A stretch of 64,000 nt of DNA, taken from Plantago ovata (taxonomy: Eukaryota; Streptophyta; Magnoliopsida; Lamiales; Plantaginaceae). The position numbers were made by a program, and so were the translations under genes. The stretch's first letter is position 1. The number at the start of each line of letters is the position of its first letter. The DNA lies in contig CM051457.1 in NCBI GenBank assembly GCA_028274465.1, positions 104,283,982 to 104,347,981 of the forward strand. The letters run 5' to 3'. Below, in pieces: positions 37,026-48,505 of this stretch. The notes beneath the pieces were generated by a model. The model was not told where the DNA came from, searched no databases, and saw only the letters and a list, made by a program, of their open reading frames with translations.

Positions 37026-40000
37026 CTCATGAATTGCAATCATCTTCTGATCCTTGATTAATTAAGGAGTGATCGATCGTGAATTGCATTGATCAATTAG
37101 CAATCATGAATTGCATTGATCAATTAGGCAATAATCATCACTGGCGTCTTTCTTCCGATTAATCATTGATCGGTGGCCTTTTTTCTGGTCAGGTAAGTGG
37201 CACCGGCGCCTGCCCGGTTTTCCCTTGTTTAATTGTCTATCTGTCGTGTCCTGTTTTGGAGTTTGGAGGTGTGCCCGCGTTGTATTTTGTGGCGTGCCTG
37301 TGTGCTTGTTTCGCACGTTTCCCTGGTGTGTTGGTCGTGCTCTGTTCTGGTTTTCTTCTTCTTCTTCAGTTTCGGGCCTTCTCCTTTCCGTTTAGGGTAC
37401 TCTGTTCTCTGGTTTTCGGGTCTGTTTTGGTTCAGTTTGTTGGCGTTTTGGTTCAGTTTTGGTGTTTCGGCTGGTGATTTTTTTGTGTGTTGTTGTCGGT
37501 GATAGATTGGTCAGTGGCAGAGTCTTCCACGTCCAGTTTTTGTGTTGTGAGTTTTGGTTTTCAGTGCTCTGCTTTCCACGTGGGTTGGATTGGTGATCAT
37601 GTCCGAGGTTGTGCGGTTTCATTGTCCGTTTGTTGGGCTCTGTGATTGTCGTGATGGAAGTGGGAATGGTCTTACTCGTAGCTCTTTAATTACGCACATG
37701 CGTGATCGCCATTTCCGTGGTGAGACACAACTTGTTACACGTAATGCTCTTGCTACTAGTAGGGATGTTTATTTGTCTACTGAGGCCACTTTCAGGCGGA
37801 TGGGTATTTGGCTGTGTGGGGTTTGTCTTACTATTCATACTGTTAGTGCTCGGTGTCGGCATGGCAGTGGTATTGTTGTGGAACCTCCTCTTTGTGGTGA
37901 TGGTGTGGTTCGCTTCACTTTGTTTGATTTGCATGTACCCTCTACTCCAGTTTCTTCGCATGTTAGTGTTGTTGTGCCTGAAACCTCTGGTTTTTCGGTG
38001 GCTTCTCTTGATGCTTTGTTGTCGAAGGGGTTGTGTACTGTCAAGTCGATCCCTCCTAAGTGTCGCCTGGGGTTTTCGAGGGTTTTAAAGGGGGCTTTGG
38101 ATTCTGTGATTTCTTCTCCGAACGACCTTTCTTGTTGGGTTCGTTTGCTTGTGCTACCTCTTTGTACGCTCAAGACCTTTTCTCCGAGGAGTAGTCTTGA
38201 GTGTAGGGAAGTTGTTAGGCGTAAGCGTCAGGAGGAGTGTATCACTTCTGCCTTCCGTACTTGGGAAGTGGCTGGGGGGAGTTTACAGCTGCTTCGTGAC
38301 ACTTTGGCTGCGGATTCGCCTTCCTTTCGTCAGGAGTCAGACCCAGATTTGGGTGAAGCCAATATTCGGCAGTGTCTCAGGAAGGTCAGTGATGGGCATT
38401 ATTCCGCAGCTGTTCGGGTTCTTTCTTCCTCTGGTGTGGCTCCTTACTCTGTTGGCACTCTGGAGGCTTTGAAGGAAAAACACCCTTCTGCTCCTTCCCC
38501 TTCTTTGCCTCCGTTACATGCTGGTCTTTGTCCCCTCTCTGCCTCCAGTACTATCGTTCGAGATATGATTCGTAGTTTCCCACGTGGAACCTCTTGTGGT
38601 AGAGATGGTATGCGTGCTCAACACTTATTGGATTGTCTGAGCGGTGCTGCGGTTGCTCTCTCTGAGGAATTGATTACCTCTATCACTCGGGTGGTTAATC
38701 TTTTCTTGGAGGGTAAGTGCCCGCGTGTTTTGGGTGAGTATATTGCTAGTGCTCCCCTCACTCCGCTTGTTAAGCCGGGAGGTGGCATCCGTCCTATTGC
38801 TGTGGGTACGGTTTGGCGTCGCCTGGTCTCTAAGGTAGGTGCTGTTTTGGTTGGGCCCTCTTTAGCTGGGTATTTTGACGGTCTTTAGTTTGGTGTTGGG
38901 GTGCCCTGTGGAGGTGAGGCTATTCTTCATGCCTTGAGTCGGTTTGTAGAGGCGAGAGGCAGAGAGGTGGGCTTGACCATGTTGTTGGTTGAATTCCAGA
39001 ATGCTTTCAACATGGTTGATCGTGAGGTTCTGTTGCTTGAGTTCTGTTATTCCACTCCAGTCAGGTTTTACTATGGGGAGAACATTCTATGGTCTGGTCA
39101 GGGGGTCCAGCAGGGCGATCCTCTGGGTCCTCTTTGCTTTGGTTTTACACCCGCTGGTTTGTAAGATCAGAGATTCTTTTGACTTGCCCATGCAAGCTTG
39201 GTATTTAGATGATGGCACCATTGTAGGAGATACCTTAGTTGTGGGAAAGGTCTTAGAGATTATCTTGGAGGACGGGCCGCGTTCTGGACTTCACCTCAAT
39301 GTTCACAAAACTGAGGTTTTTTGGCCGGTGGAAGATCCGAGGAGTAGGGTTCCTGGTGTTTTTCCTCCTTCTATTGCCAGGCCTCTCCGAGGGGTCAAAG
39401 TTCTTGGTGGCTCGGTCAGTGTGTGCCATGATTTTAGTAGTGAGCTTGTGGTGAAGAGGGTGAATAAGACCATCGAGCTTATGGACTCTGTCAAGAAGCT
39501 TAATGATCCGCAGTGTGAGTTGTTGCTGCTTCGTGCTTGCACGGGTATTTCGAAGCTCTATTTTTCTTTGCGCACGTGCCCTCCAGGTTTCTTTCATTCA
39601 GCTCAGTTTTCTTTTGATCGGGCACTCAGATCCTCCTTGGAGCGCATTGTTACGGCGTCAGGTCCCGGTTTTGGTGATTGGTAGTGGCGGCTTGCTACTT
39701 TGCCCTTTTCTTTTGGGGGGCTTGGTGTTTATACTGCTACGGATGTTCGCCATTATGCCTTCATTGCTTCTTGCCTTCAGTCTGCTGGTTTGCAGGCTAA
39801 GCTCTTTGGTCATTCTCGTATCACTTCTCTTGGAACCGCTTTTGATGGTGCCCTGTCTTTGTTTGCTAAGACCACAGGTTCTGATATTTTGCGTAGCCCC
39901 AGTGAGATCGATGCCCCCAAACTTATGAAGAGACTGGCAAATATATATTTCACAAAGGTTGCTGCTTCTGCAGAATCTGTTTTCTCCTTATCTCCACGTC

Positions 40001-40737
40001 AGGTAGCTCTTTGGACGTCTCAACGAGGTGCCCATTCTTCTGATTGGTTGCGGGTTGTTCCTATTTCGGGTCTGGGGCAGACTATGAACGGGAGGACTTA
40101 CAGGTGTGTGTTGGGTTATCGGCTTGGTGTTTTCCGGTGTCCGCACCCTACTCTGCTTGCTCTCGGGTTTTTTACGGGGATTTGTTTGGTGATCATGCCG
40201 TGTCGTGTGCTGGGGTAGTGGGTATCAAGCACCGACATAACCTTGTTCGCGACACTCTCTTGGATGTCTGCTACCGTTCTGGCATCTCAGCTGGTAAGGA
40301 GGTGAATATTGGTTTGAGTGACGGGAGTGACCGGTCCCTCCGTCCTGCTGACTTGCTCCTTTACACTTGGGATAGAGGGCGGGATGTTTGTGTGGATCTG
40401 ACCGGGTCTTTCCCCTTGACCCGGTCTGGGTTGGTGGACTTTGTGCCTGGACATACGGTTGCTGATGCTGCCAAACGCAAGTGTGCGAAGTATCGGGACT
40501 TGTGTGCGACTAAGGGATATGGATTTCTTCCTTTCTCTTTCTCGTCACTTGGGGAGTTGGATGTTGAGGCGGTGGATTTGCTTGTCAGAATCCGGGGGTT
40601 TGCTTTGGCTCAGGATGCTGGGACACGTGCTTCTCTTCATATTTTCCCTAGGATTAGTTTTGCTATTGCTAAGGGAGTGGGGGCACAACTTGTTTCTTGG
40701 TTCCCCTCTAATTTTGTGTAAACTTTCTTTGTTTTTA
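37025..40737 (+). mobile_element. RLE-type LINE, copy D (subfamily I, full length, broken)
   Basis: Contains a 5'UTR of about 570 bp, with a 29-bp direct repeat of TGAATTGCATTGATCAATTA near 37080-37130. The ORF starts at 37599 (MSEVVRFHCPF) and ends in frame remnants at 40721, followed by a short 3'UTR and (TAA)n. The first block, to 38888, ends at a UAG where copy E has CAA. A 39-nt in-frame deletion near 39040, a 5-nt deletion near 39135, a further UAG near 39683 and a small deletion near 40130 break the rest. The RT box AWYLDDGTIVGDT is intact in sequence. Confidence 0.92.
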
Positions 40738-40738
40738 T

Positions 40739-40794
<56 letters not shown>
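40738..40794. repeat. (TAA)n between copies D and E
   Basis: About 18 AAT/TAA units joining the copy D 3'UTR directly to the copy E 5'UTR. Confidence 0.93.
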
Positions 40795-40795
<1 letters not shown>

Positions 40796-43700
40796 TCCTC
40801 TGGCGATTGCGGCGATCGCCGTTTTCATTGATGGCCACAATTAAAATTCCAGCCAACCTTAATTAATCATCATCAAGCCTAAATTACTCATTAGTACTCT
40901 TGAGATGAGGATAGATTAATCGGCTGATCCTTCTTGATGAATTGACATTTCAAGGATCATGTTCAAATCTTTGATCGGCTTTTCAAATCATCTATGCACG
41001 CTGCTTCCTGGAATGGCTGCTCAATTCATCTACGTTCTTGTTGCCGCAGTCTTTGTTCGGGTTTAGTTCTTGTCTCTGTCTTCTTTGTTGTGCCAGTTTG
41101 GGTTTCATAATTTTATGGGTACTGTTCCTGGCCTTGTTGGTTTTTTCTTTTTCTTTTGTGGTGCCCTGTTTTTTGCGTGGTTTGGTTTGGTTGTTTATTA
41201 AATGCCTGAGGTTGTGCGGTTTCATTGTCCGTTTGTTGGACTTTCTGAGTGTCAGGACGGCAGTGGGAATGGTCTTACTAGTAGTTATTTAATTACCCAC
41301 ATGCGTGATCGCCATTTTCGTGGTGAGGCACAGGTTGTCACACGTAATGCTCTTGCTACTAGTTTGCCTGTTTATCTGTCTGTTGAAGCTACTTTGAGGC
41401 GGATGGGTCGTTGGCTGTGTGGGATTTGTCTTACTACTCATACAGTTCGCGCGCGGTGTCGACATGACCGTAACAATGTTGTGGAGGCTCCTGATAGTGG
41501 TGATGGTGTGGTTCATTTCACTATGTTTGACATCCATATACCTCGCTCTCCGGATGCTTCTTCGCATGCTAGTATTGGTGTGCCTGATACTCAGGGTTTT
41601 TCGCTGACTTCTCTTGATGCATTGTTGGCTAAGGGGTTACATACTGTCAAGTCGATCCCTCCTAAGTGTCGCCTGGGGTTTTCGCGTGTTTTGAAGGGGG
41701 CTTTGGATTCTGTGGTTTCTTCTCCAGATGACCTTTCCTGTTGGATTCGTTTGCTTGCGCTACCTCTTTGTACGCTGAGGACTTTTTCTCCAAGGAGTAG
41801 TCTTGAGTGTAGGGCAGTTGTTAGGCGACAGCGTCAGGAGGAGTGCATTACTTCTGCCCTTCGTACTTGGGACGCCGCTGGGGGTAGTTTACAGCTGCTT
41901 CGTGACACTTTGGCCGCGGATACGCCTTCTTTTCGTCAGGAGTCAAATCCAGATTTGGGTGAAGCCAATTCTCGACAGTGTCTCAGGAAGGTAAGTGATG
42001 GGCATTATTCTGCAGCTGTTCGGGTTCTTTCTTCCTCTGTTGTTGCTCCTTATTCGGTTGATACTCTGGAGGCTTTGAAGGAAAAGCACCCTTCTGCTCC
42101 TTCCCCTATCTTGCCTCCTTTACTGGCTGGTCTTTGTCCCCTTTCTGCCTCCAGTACTACTGTTCGAGATATGATTCGTAGTTTCCCTCGAGGAACCTCC
42201 TGTGGTCGAGATGGTCTGCGAGCTCAGCACTTATTGGATTGTCTGGGCGGTGCTGCTGTTGCTCTCTCGGATGATTTGATCACCTCTATCACTCGGGTGG
42301 TTCATCTTTTCTTGGAGGGTAAGTGCCCGCATGGTTTGGGTGAGTATATTGCTAGTGCTCCCCTCACTCCGCTGGTTAAGTCGGGTGGCGGTTTACGTCC
42401 TATTGCTGTGGGTACTGTTTGGCGTCGCCTGGTCTCTAAGGTGGGTGCTGTTTTGGTTGGCCCCTCTTTATCTGGGTATTTTGACGGTCTTCAATATGGT
42501 GTTGGGGTACCTTGTGGCGGTGAGGCTATTCTTCACGCCTTGAGTCGGCTAGTAGAGGCGAGAGGCAGTGAGGTGGGCTTGACCATGTTGTTAGTTGACT
42601 TTCAAAATGCTTTCAACATGGTCGATCGTGAGGTTCTGTTGCTTGAGGTTCGTCGTCATTGCCCCGGTCTTTCCCGTTGGGTTGAGTTCTGTTATTCCAG
42701 TCCGGCCAGGTTGTACTATGGGGAGCACATTCTTTGGTCTAGTCAGGGGGTCCAGCAGGGCGATCCTTTGGGTCCTCTTCTTTTTGCTTTGGTTTTACAT
42801 CCGTTGGTTTGTAAGATCAGAGATTCTTTTGACTTATCCTTGTAGGCTTGGTATTTGGATGACGGCACCATTGTCGGAGATACCTTAGTTGTGGGAAAGG
42901 TCTTAGAGATGATCTTGGTGGACGGCCCACGTTCTGGACTTCACCTCAATGTTCACAAGACTGAGATTTTTTGGCCTCTAGAAGATTCGAGGAGTAGGAT
43001 TCCTGGTGTTTTTCCTCCTTCTATCGCCAGGCCACTCCGTGGGGTCAAAGTTCTTGGGGGTTCGGTTAGCGTGTGCCCTGATTTCAGCAGTGAGCTTGTG
43101 GTGAAGAGGGTGAATAAGACTATCGAGCTTATGGACTCTGTCGCGAAGCTTAATGATCCGCAGTGTGAGTTGTTGCTGCTTCGTGCTTGTACGGGCATTT
43201 CGAAGCTCTATTTTGCTTTGCGCACTTGTCCTCCCGTTTTCTTTCAGTCGGCCCAGTTTTCTTTTGATCGGGCTCTCAGATCCTCCTTGGAGCGTACTGT
43301 TACGGCGTCGGGCCCTGGTTTTGGTGATTGGCAGTGGCGTCTTGCTACTTTGCCCTTTTCTTTTGGGGGGCTTGGTGATTATTCTGCTATGGATGTTCGC
43401 CATTATGCCTTCGTTGCTTCTCGCCTTCAGTCTGCTGGTTTGCAGGCTAAGCTTCTGTGTCCTTCTGGTGTCACTTCTCTTGGACCTGCTTTTGATGGTG
43501 CCCGGTCTTTGTTTGTTGAGACCACAGGTTCTGACCTTTTGAGTAACCCCAGTGAGATCGCTGCCCCAAGACTTATGAAAAGACTGGCAGATATATATTT
43601 CACGAAGGTTGCTGCTTCTACGGAATCTGTTTTCTCTTTATCCCCACGTCAGGTAGCTCTTTGGAAGTCTCAGCGGGGTGCCCATTCTTCTGATTGGTTG

Positions 43701-44396
43701 CGTGTAGTTCCTATTTCTGGTTTGGGGCAGACAATGAACGGGAGGACTTACAGGTGTGTTCTGGGTTATCGGCTTGGTGTTGCATTGTTTCCGGTGTCCT
43801 TGCCCTGCTCTACTTGCTCTCGGGTTTTTGATGGAGATGTGTTTGGTGATCATGCGGTGTCATGTGCTGGGGTGGTGGGTATCAAGCACCGACATAACCT
43901 CGTTCGAGACACTGTCTTGGATGTCTGTTTCCGGTCTGGCATTTCTGCTGGTAAGGAAGTGGATATTGGTTTGAGCGGCGGGAGTGACAGGTCCCTCCGT
44001 CCTGCAGACTTGCTCCTTTATGCTTGGGATAGGGGACGGGATGTGTGTGTGGATCTGACCGGGTCTTCCCCTTTGACCCGGTCTGGGTTGGTGGACTTTG
44101 TGCCTGGACATGCGGTTACTGATGCTGCCAAGCGCAAGTGTGCGAAGTATCGGGACTTGTGTGCAGCTAAGGGATATGGATTCCTTCCTTTCTCTTTCTC
44201 GACACTTGGGGAGTTGGGTGTCGATGTTGTTGAGTTGCTTGTTAGAGTTCGGGGTTTCGCTTTGGCTCAGGATACTGGAGCGCGTGCTGCTCATCATATT
44301 TTCCCTAGGATTAGTTTTGCTATAGCTAAGGGAGTGGGAGCCCAGCTTGTTTCTCGGCTGCCCACTAATTTTGTGTAAACTTTCTTTGTTTTTGAT
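40795..44396 (+). mobile_element. RLE-type LINE, copy E (subfamily I, full length, best preserved)
   Basis: The 5'UTR is about 400 bp (40795-41201), the ORF 41202-44378 and the 3'UTR about 18 bp before A/T-rich and (TAA)n sequence. It is the only copy in which one frame runs the whole ORF length, interrupted by one UAG. It is flanked by (TAA)n on both sides. Confidence 0.93.
41202..44378 (+). pseudogene. RLE-type LINE polyprotein (finger, RT, CCHC, restriction-like nuclease), one in-frame UAG
   Basis: 1058 codons from the ATG at 41202 (MPEVVRFHCPF). N-terminal C2H2-like finger: HCPFVGLSEC then THMRDRHF. Next come conserved blocks TVKSIPPKCRLGFSRVLKGAL and RQCLRKVSDGHYSAAVRVL. The RT shows GTSCGRDGLRAQHLLD, LRPIAVGTVWRRLVSK, LVDFQNAFNMVDRE, QGVQQGDPLGPLLFALVLHP and WYLDDGTI. 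The C-terminal part has a CSTC...GDHAVSC knuckle, KHRHNLVRDTVLDV, RPADLLLYAWDRGRD, VDLTGSSPL and AKRKCAKY. That order matches the CCHC plus PD-(D/E)XK-like nuclease of R2-group LINEs, and no APE motif such as GDFN or SDH is seen. The single UAG (42843-42845) replaces CAG just before AWYLDD. Function in TPRT is inferred from the domain order. Confidence 0.88.
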
Positions 44397-44442
44397 TTAT
44401 TGAATAATATTAATAATAAAAAAAAATAAAATAAAATAAAAA

Positions 44443-44474
<32 letters not shown>

Positions 44475-44488
44475 CAAAGAAAGTTTAC
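44374..44488. repeat. 19-bp perfect inverted repeat around the E/F (TAA)n junction
   Basis: GTAAACTTTCTTTGTTTTT at 44374-44392 (3'UTR of copy E) is matched by its exact reverse complement at 44470-44488, just before copy F. Between the arms are A/T-rich and (TAA)n repeats. Confidence 0.9.
44397..44469. repeat. (TAA)n/(AAAT)n between copies E and F
   Basis: A-rich and TAA repeats, less regular than the other junctions, separate the two full-length copies. Confidence 0.85.
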
Positions 44489-47400
44489 GGTTGCTGTTTA
44501 ACGCTCTAGCGACTTTTTGGGCGATCTTCATTGCCTTCATTGCGGCAGCCTCCGATGCCGTCACGGGGTTCTTCTGACCTCAGGTAAGGGCCGGATTTCT
44601 CCTCCCCAGGTAAGGGCGACTTCTCTCAGTCCGCCGCGTTGGTGATCGACATTTACAGGGCCATCTTTTTTGGCGTCTTTTTTGTTTCGTTTGTGGTCGG
44701 CCGATTTCTCTCAGTCCGCCGGGTTGGTGGTCGGTTTTTGATCGGGTTTTCCGGTGGTCGGTGATCGGGTCTTTGCTTTCAATTCCGGGTTCGTTCTGGG
44801 CTTTCTCTGTGCTGGACTGGTTGGTTTCTGTATTGTGTGGGTTTGTTTTTCTTATCTTCTCGTTTGGCTTTGCGCGCTGCAATTTCTCTTGCTGTGATTT
44901 TCTGGGTGGTTGCTTACGGGGTGGTTTCGAGCCGTTTCGGGCTAGTTGCTGCCGTGTTTGTTCTGTTCTGTTCTGACCTGCAGCCCTGTCTTTACTTTTT
45001 TTTCTTTTCCTCTGTTTGTTTTTGTGACTGCTGTGGGTGGTTGTGTGTTGGTGGTCCGGTTTTGGAGCTCGTGTGTTGGCAATGTTCTGGTTGTTGTTCC
45101 CGGGCAGCAGCTGGGTTCTGTTTTGGTGACACACTGGTGGTTTTTGGTTTTGTATTTGTGGCACGTGGTGGCTCTCTTGTTTTTGTGGCGGGTAAAATTT
45201 TTTGTCCTTTGCGTGGGAAAGACGGTTGTGGTGATCGAGGAGTTAGAGAGCTCTCAAAAAAGTATTTTATTGATCACTTGAAAGCTCAACATTTCAAGTC
45301 GGACGAGTCGAGAGCTTCTAATAGGGATTGCATTGCAAGTGACCTCTCCCTTTTCTCTGCCTTGGACCTTGCTCTCCATCAAGCTGATATCTGGTTGTGT
45401 GGGGCTTGCCGCAGCACTCACACGTCTAGTAAGCGGTGTATTCATGTTGATGGGGATGTGGTCCCGGCGCCAGACCGTGCTGACTGCGCTATCCTTGGCA
45501 TTCTGGCGCCTATTGGAGTTGCGGGGCGTGTGGGGTCTGTTGCAGGGTCGTCTGAGTGTCCGGTTGGGTTGTCTCACGCACATGACGGTGGTTTGGGCCC
45601 CATTTGCTTTGACGTGGATCTTCTGGACCGCGTCTTTTCGCTGCAAACGCGTACGGTCAAGTGTATTCCTCCTAAGTTGAGGCTTGGGTTTTCCCGGATC
45701 TATCTCAGTGCTCTGGACCTAGTCCTCGCAGGTCCAGGAGATTTGTCTGCATGGGTTCAACTTCTCATTCTGCCGCGTTGCACCCTGGCTACTTTTGTGC
45801 CATCATGTAGAGCTCAGCGTCGTTCTGGGGAGAGGGAACGGCGCCAATTTGAGGGCATTTCTAGTGCCATTGCACGTTGGAGAGACCTCGGGGAAAGATT
45901 TGGGTTGGTTCGAGACCGCTTAGCTGCTGTTTTTTCTCCTCCTCGGGGGTTTTCAGAACCTATCGCATCTGCGGAGGCTAATTTATCCCAGTGCATGCGC
46001 AAGGTGGGTGACGGACACTTTTCGGCTGCTATTAAGGTCCTCACCTCTTCAGGGGTTGCTCCTGATACCCCTGACACATTGGCAGAGCTGGAGTCCAAGC
46101 ACCCATTTGCCTCTCCTCCGCTGGTGCCTTCTTCTTCGCTAGGGGAGGATGCTCTGTCGGTATAGAAGGACCTTGTGTTGAATAGAATTCGGAGTTTCCC
46201 TAAAGGTACCTCCTGCGGTCGTGACGGTCTCAGAGCCCAACATTTGTTGGATGTCTTGGGAGGTGCTGCTACTGCGGTCTCTGATGGTCTCTTAGTTTCT
46301 ATCACTGGGGTTGTTAACCTTTTTCTTTCGGGTCAGTGTCCTCGCCCGCTCGGAGAGTTTATTGCCAGCGCCCCTTTGACTCCTCTTGTTAAGCCAGGAG
46401 GGGGTATTCGCCCTATTGCTGTTGGTACGATTTGGAGGAGGCTGGTCTCTAAGGTTGCCGCTTCTTCTGTCGGGAACTCGATGACTGCTTACTTGCAGGA
46501 TTTTCAGTTTGGTGTTGGGGTTTCGGGTGGATGTGAGGCGGTTCTTCATTCTGTCAACATGTTTGTGGAGGCTAGAGGGGACGAGGTTGGGCTCTCTATG
46601 CTTTTGGTGGATTTTCAGAATGCGTTTAATTTGGTTGACAGAAGTTCTCTTCTTCGGGAGACTTGGTTGCGGTGTCCGACCATTTCACCTTGGGTTGAGT
46701 TCTGTTATGCTAGGCCTGCTCGGCTGTATTATGGGGACTCGGTTCTTCGGTCATGTCAGGGGGTTCAGCAAGGGGATCCGTTGGGTCCTCTATTATTCTC
46801 GTTGGTTCTGCATCCGTTGGTCCACGCTATTCATCAGTCGTGTGAGCTTTCTCCTCAGGCTTGGTATCTTGACGACGGCACTATCACTGGTGATACTCTT
46901 ATGGTTGCCAAGGCGCTCGATATTATTCGTGTTGATGGACCTGCGCGTGGGTTGCATCTGAATGTCGATAAGGCTGAGCTTTTTTGGCCGGTGGAGGACC
47001 CTCGTGGAAGGGTGGCTGGCCTTTTCCCTGCTACTATCTCTCGGCCGCTTCAGGGTGTCAAGCTCCTTGGGGGCTCTGTTAGTGCGGATTCGGGCTTTTG
47101 TCTTGATTTAGTTGCGCGCCGGGTTTCCAAGACCGTCACTATGTTGGAGGCTATCCGCAAGCTTGATGATCCCCAGTGTGAGCTTCTTCTTCTTCGCAAT
47201 TGCGCGGGGGCGGCGAAGTTATCTTATGCTGTGAGGACCTGCCCTCCTTTGGCTTGTGGTGATGCTCTCGTCCAGTTTGATCAGGCCTTGCGTACTTCCT
47301 TGGAGATGATCGTTACAGGATCGGGGCCTGGTTTTGGGGATTGGCAGTGGCGGCTTTCCACTCTTCCCATCAGACTTGGAGGTCTGGGGGTCCTGTGTGC

Positions 47401-48395
47401 GGAGGATGTTAGTCAGTTTGCTTTTCTTGCGTCCCGTTTGCAGTCTAGATCTTTGCAGGATAGGATCCTGTTCAGGTCCGGGGTTACTTCTTCTGGTCCT
47501 GCCTTTCGGTCTGCTCTTGACGCTTTCGCGGCTTTTTGTGGTGTTGATGTTCTCTCTCTTACTTCTAGCTCTCCTGCCCCCCAGTTTATGCAGTCTTTGG
47601 CAAAGAGCTATTTTGGTGTCCTTGATGCACATCTGACGTCACGCTATGGGTTGAGTCATCGGCAGAAGGCTCTTCTTAGTTGTGTCCGTGCTCCTCATGC
47701 GCAGGATTACTTATTCACCATTCCTATTGATGGGTTGGGACAGCGGATGAACCCTCGACAGTTCCGTGCTGTGTTGTGTTATCGCCTTGCAGTCCCTTTG
47801 TTCCCTGATGGTTCTTCTTGTTCGAGTTGTCATGTGCGACGGATGGACCAGTGGGGTGATCACGCTGTTCATTGTTCTAGCGAGGTGGGGGTGAAGTTTC
47901 GGCACAATCTTGTGCGTGATACCTTGGCTGACATCTGTTCTAAGGTTGGTGTTGCGGTGCGAAAGGAGGTCCCTATGGGGTTCCTCTCGGATGTTGGACG
48001 GGACCTACGCCCGGCATACCTGTTATTATACAATTGGTCCCAAGGTCGAGACGCTTGCTTGGATGTTACGGGTGTGTCTCCTTTTGCTGGTGGGGGTTTG
48101 GATTCTTGGGTTCCTGGTGATGCTTTGCAGTCTGCCGTTCAGAAGAAGAAGAGCAAGATTCTTCTAAGTGTGCGGAGCACGGCTACTCATTCATCCCGTT
48201 TGCCTTCTCCACTTTTGGGGAGCTCGATGTGGAGGCCTTGGCGACTTTTCGCGCCTTAAGCGCTTGTGTGTTAGCCATTCCAATGATGTTAGGAGTGATG
48301 TTTTCCTTTTTTGTAGACTTAGCTTTTGTATTCAAAAAGGGGTGGGAGCACAGCTTGTCTCCCGACTCCCTTCCAATTTTGCGTGATTAATAAAA
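44489..48395 (+). mobile_element. RLE-type LINE, copy F (subfamily II, full length, few lesions)
   Basis: Long 5'UTR (to about 45184), ORF region 45185-48386, and a 3'UTR with TAAAAGTCTAGTTTATA as in copy B, then (TAA)n. By alignment with copy E the start ATG corresponds to GTG at 45185 (VAGKIFCPLRG). One UAG (46163-46165) interrupts the frame before the RT. Two one-base deletions near 48155 and 48245 shift the last residues. Key motifs are intact: GTSCGRDGLRAQHLLD, LVDFQNAFNLVDR, AWYLDDGTITGDT, CSSCHVRRMDQWGDHAVHC, RHNLVRDTLADI and VTGVSPF. The P-x-D core reads RPAYLLLY, so the nuclease has probably lost an acidic residue. Confidence 0.9.
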
Positions 48396-48428
48396 GTCTA
48401 GTTTATAATTAAAAAATAAATAAAATAA

Positions 48429-48493
<65 letters not shown>

Positions 48494-48505
48494 CAACAAC
48501 AACAA
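48396..48505. repeat. (TAA)n/(CAA)n tail of copy F
   Basis: TAAAATAAAA, about 20 TAA units and a few CAA units close the array. Confidence 0.9.

Noticed and set aside
44837-45184. N-terminal extension of the copy F protein upstream of the finger
   Set aside because: The frame is open but begins only at a GTG, is low-complexity and has no counterpart in copies D and E; it is more likely 5'UTR.
37025-48395. Array of LINE copies as a tandemly duplicated host gene family
   Set aside because: Copies contain reverse transcriptase and nuclease motifs, differ in truncation, belong to two subfamilies and end in (TAA)n tails.
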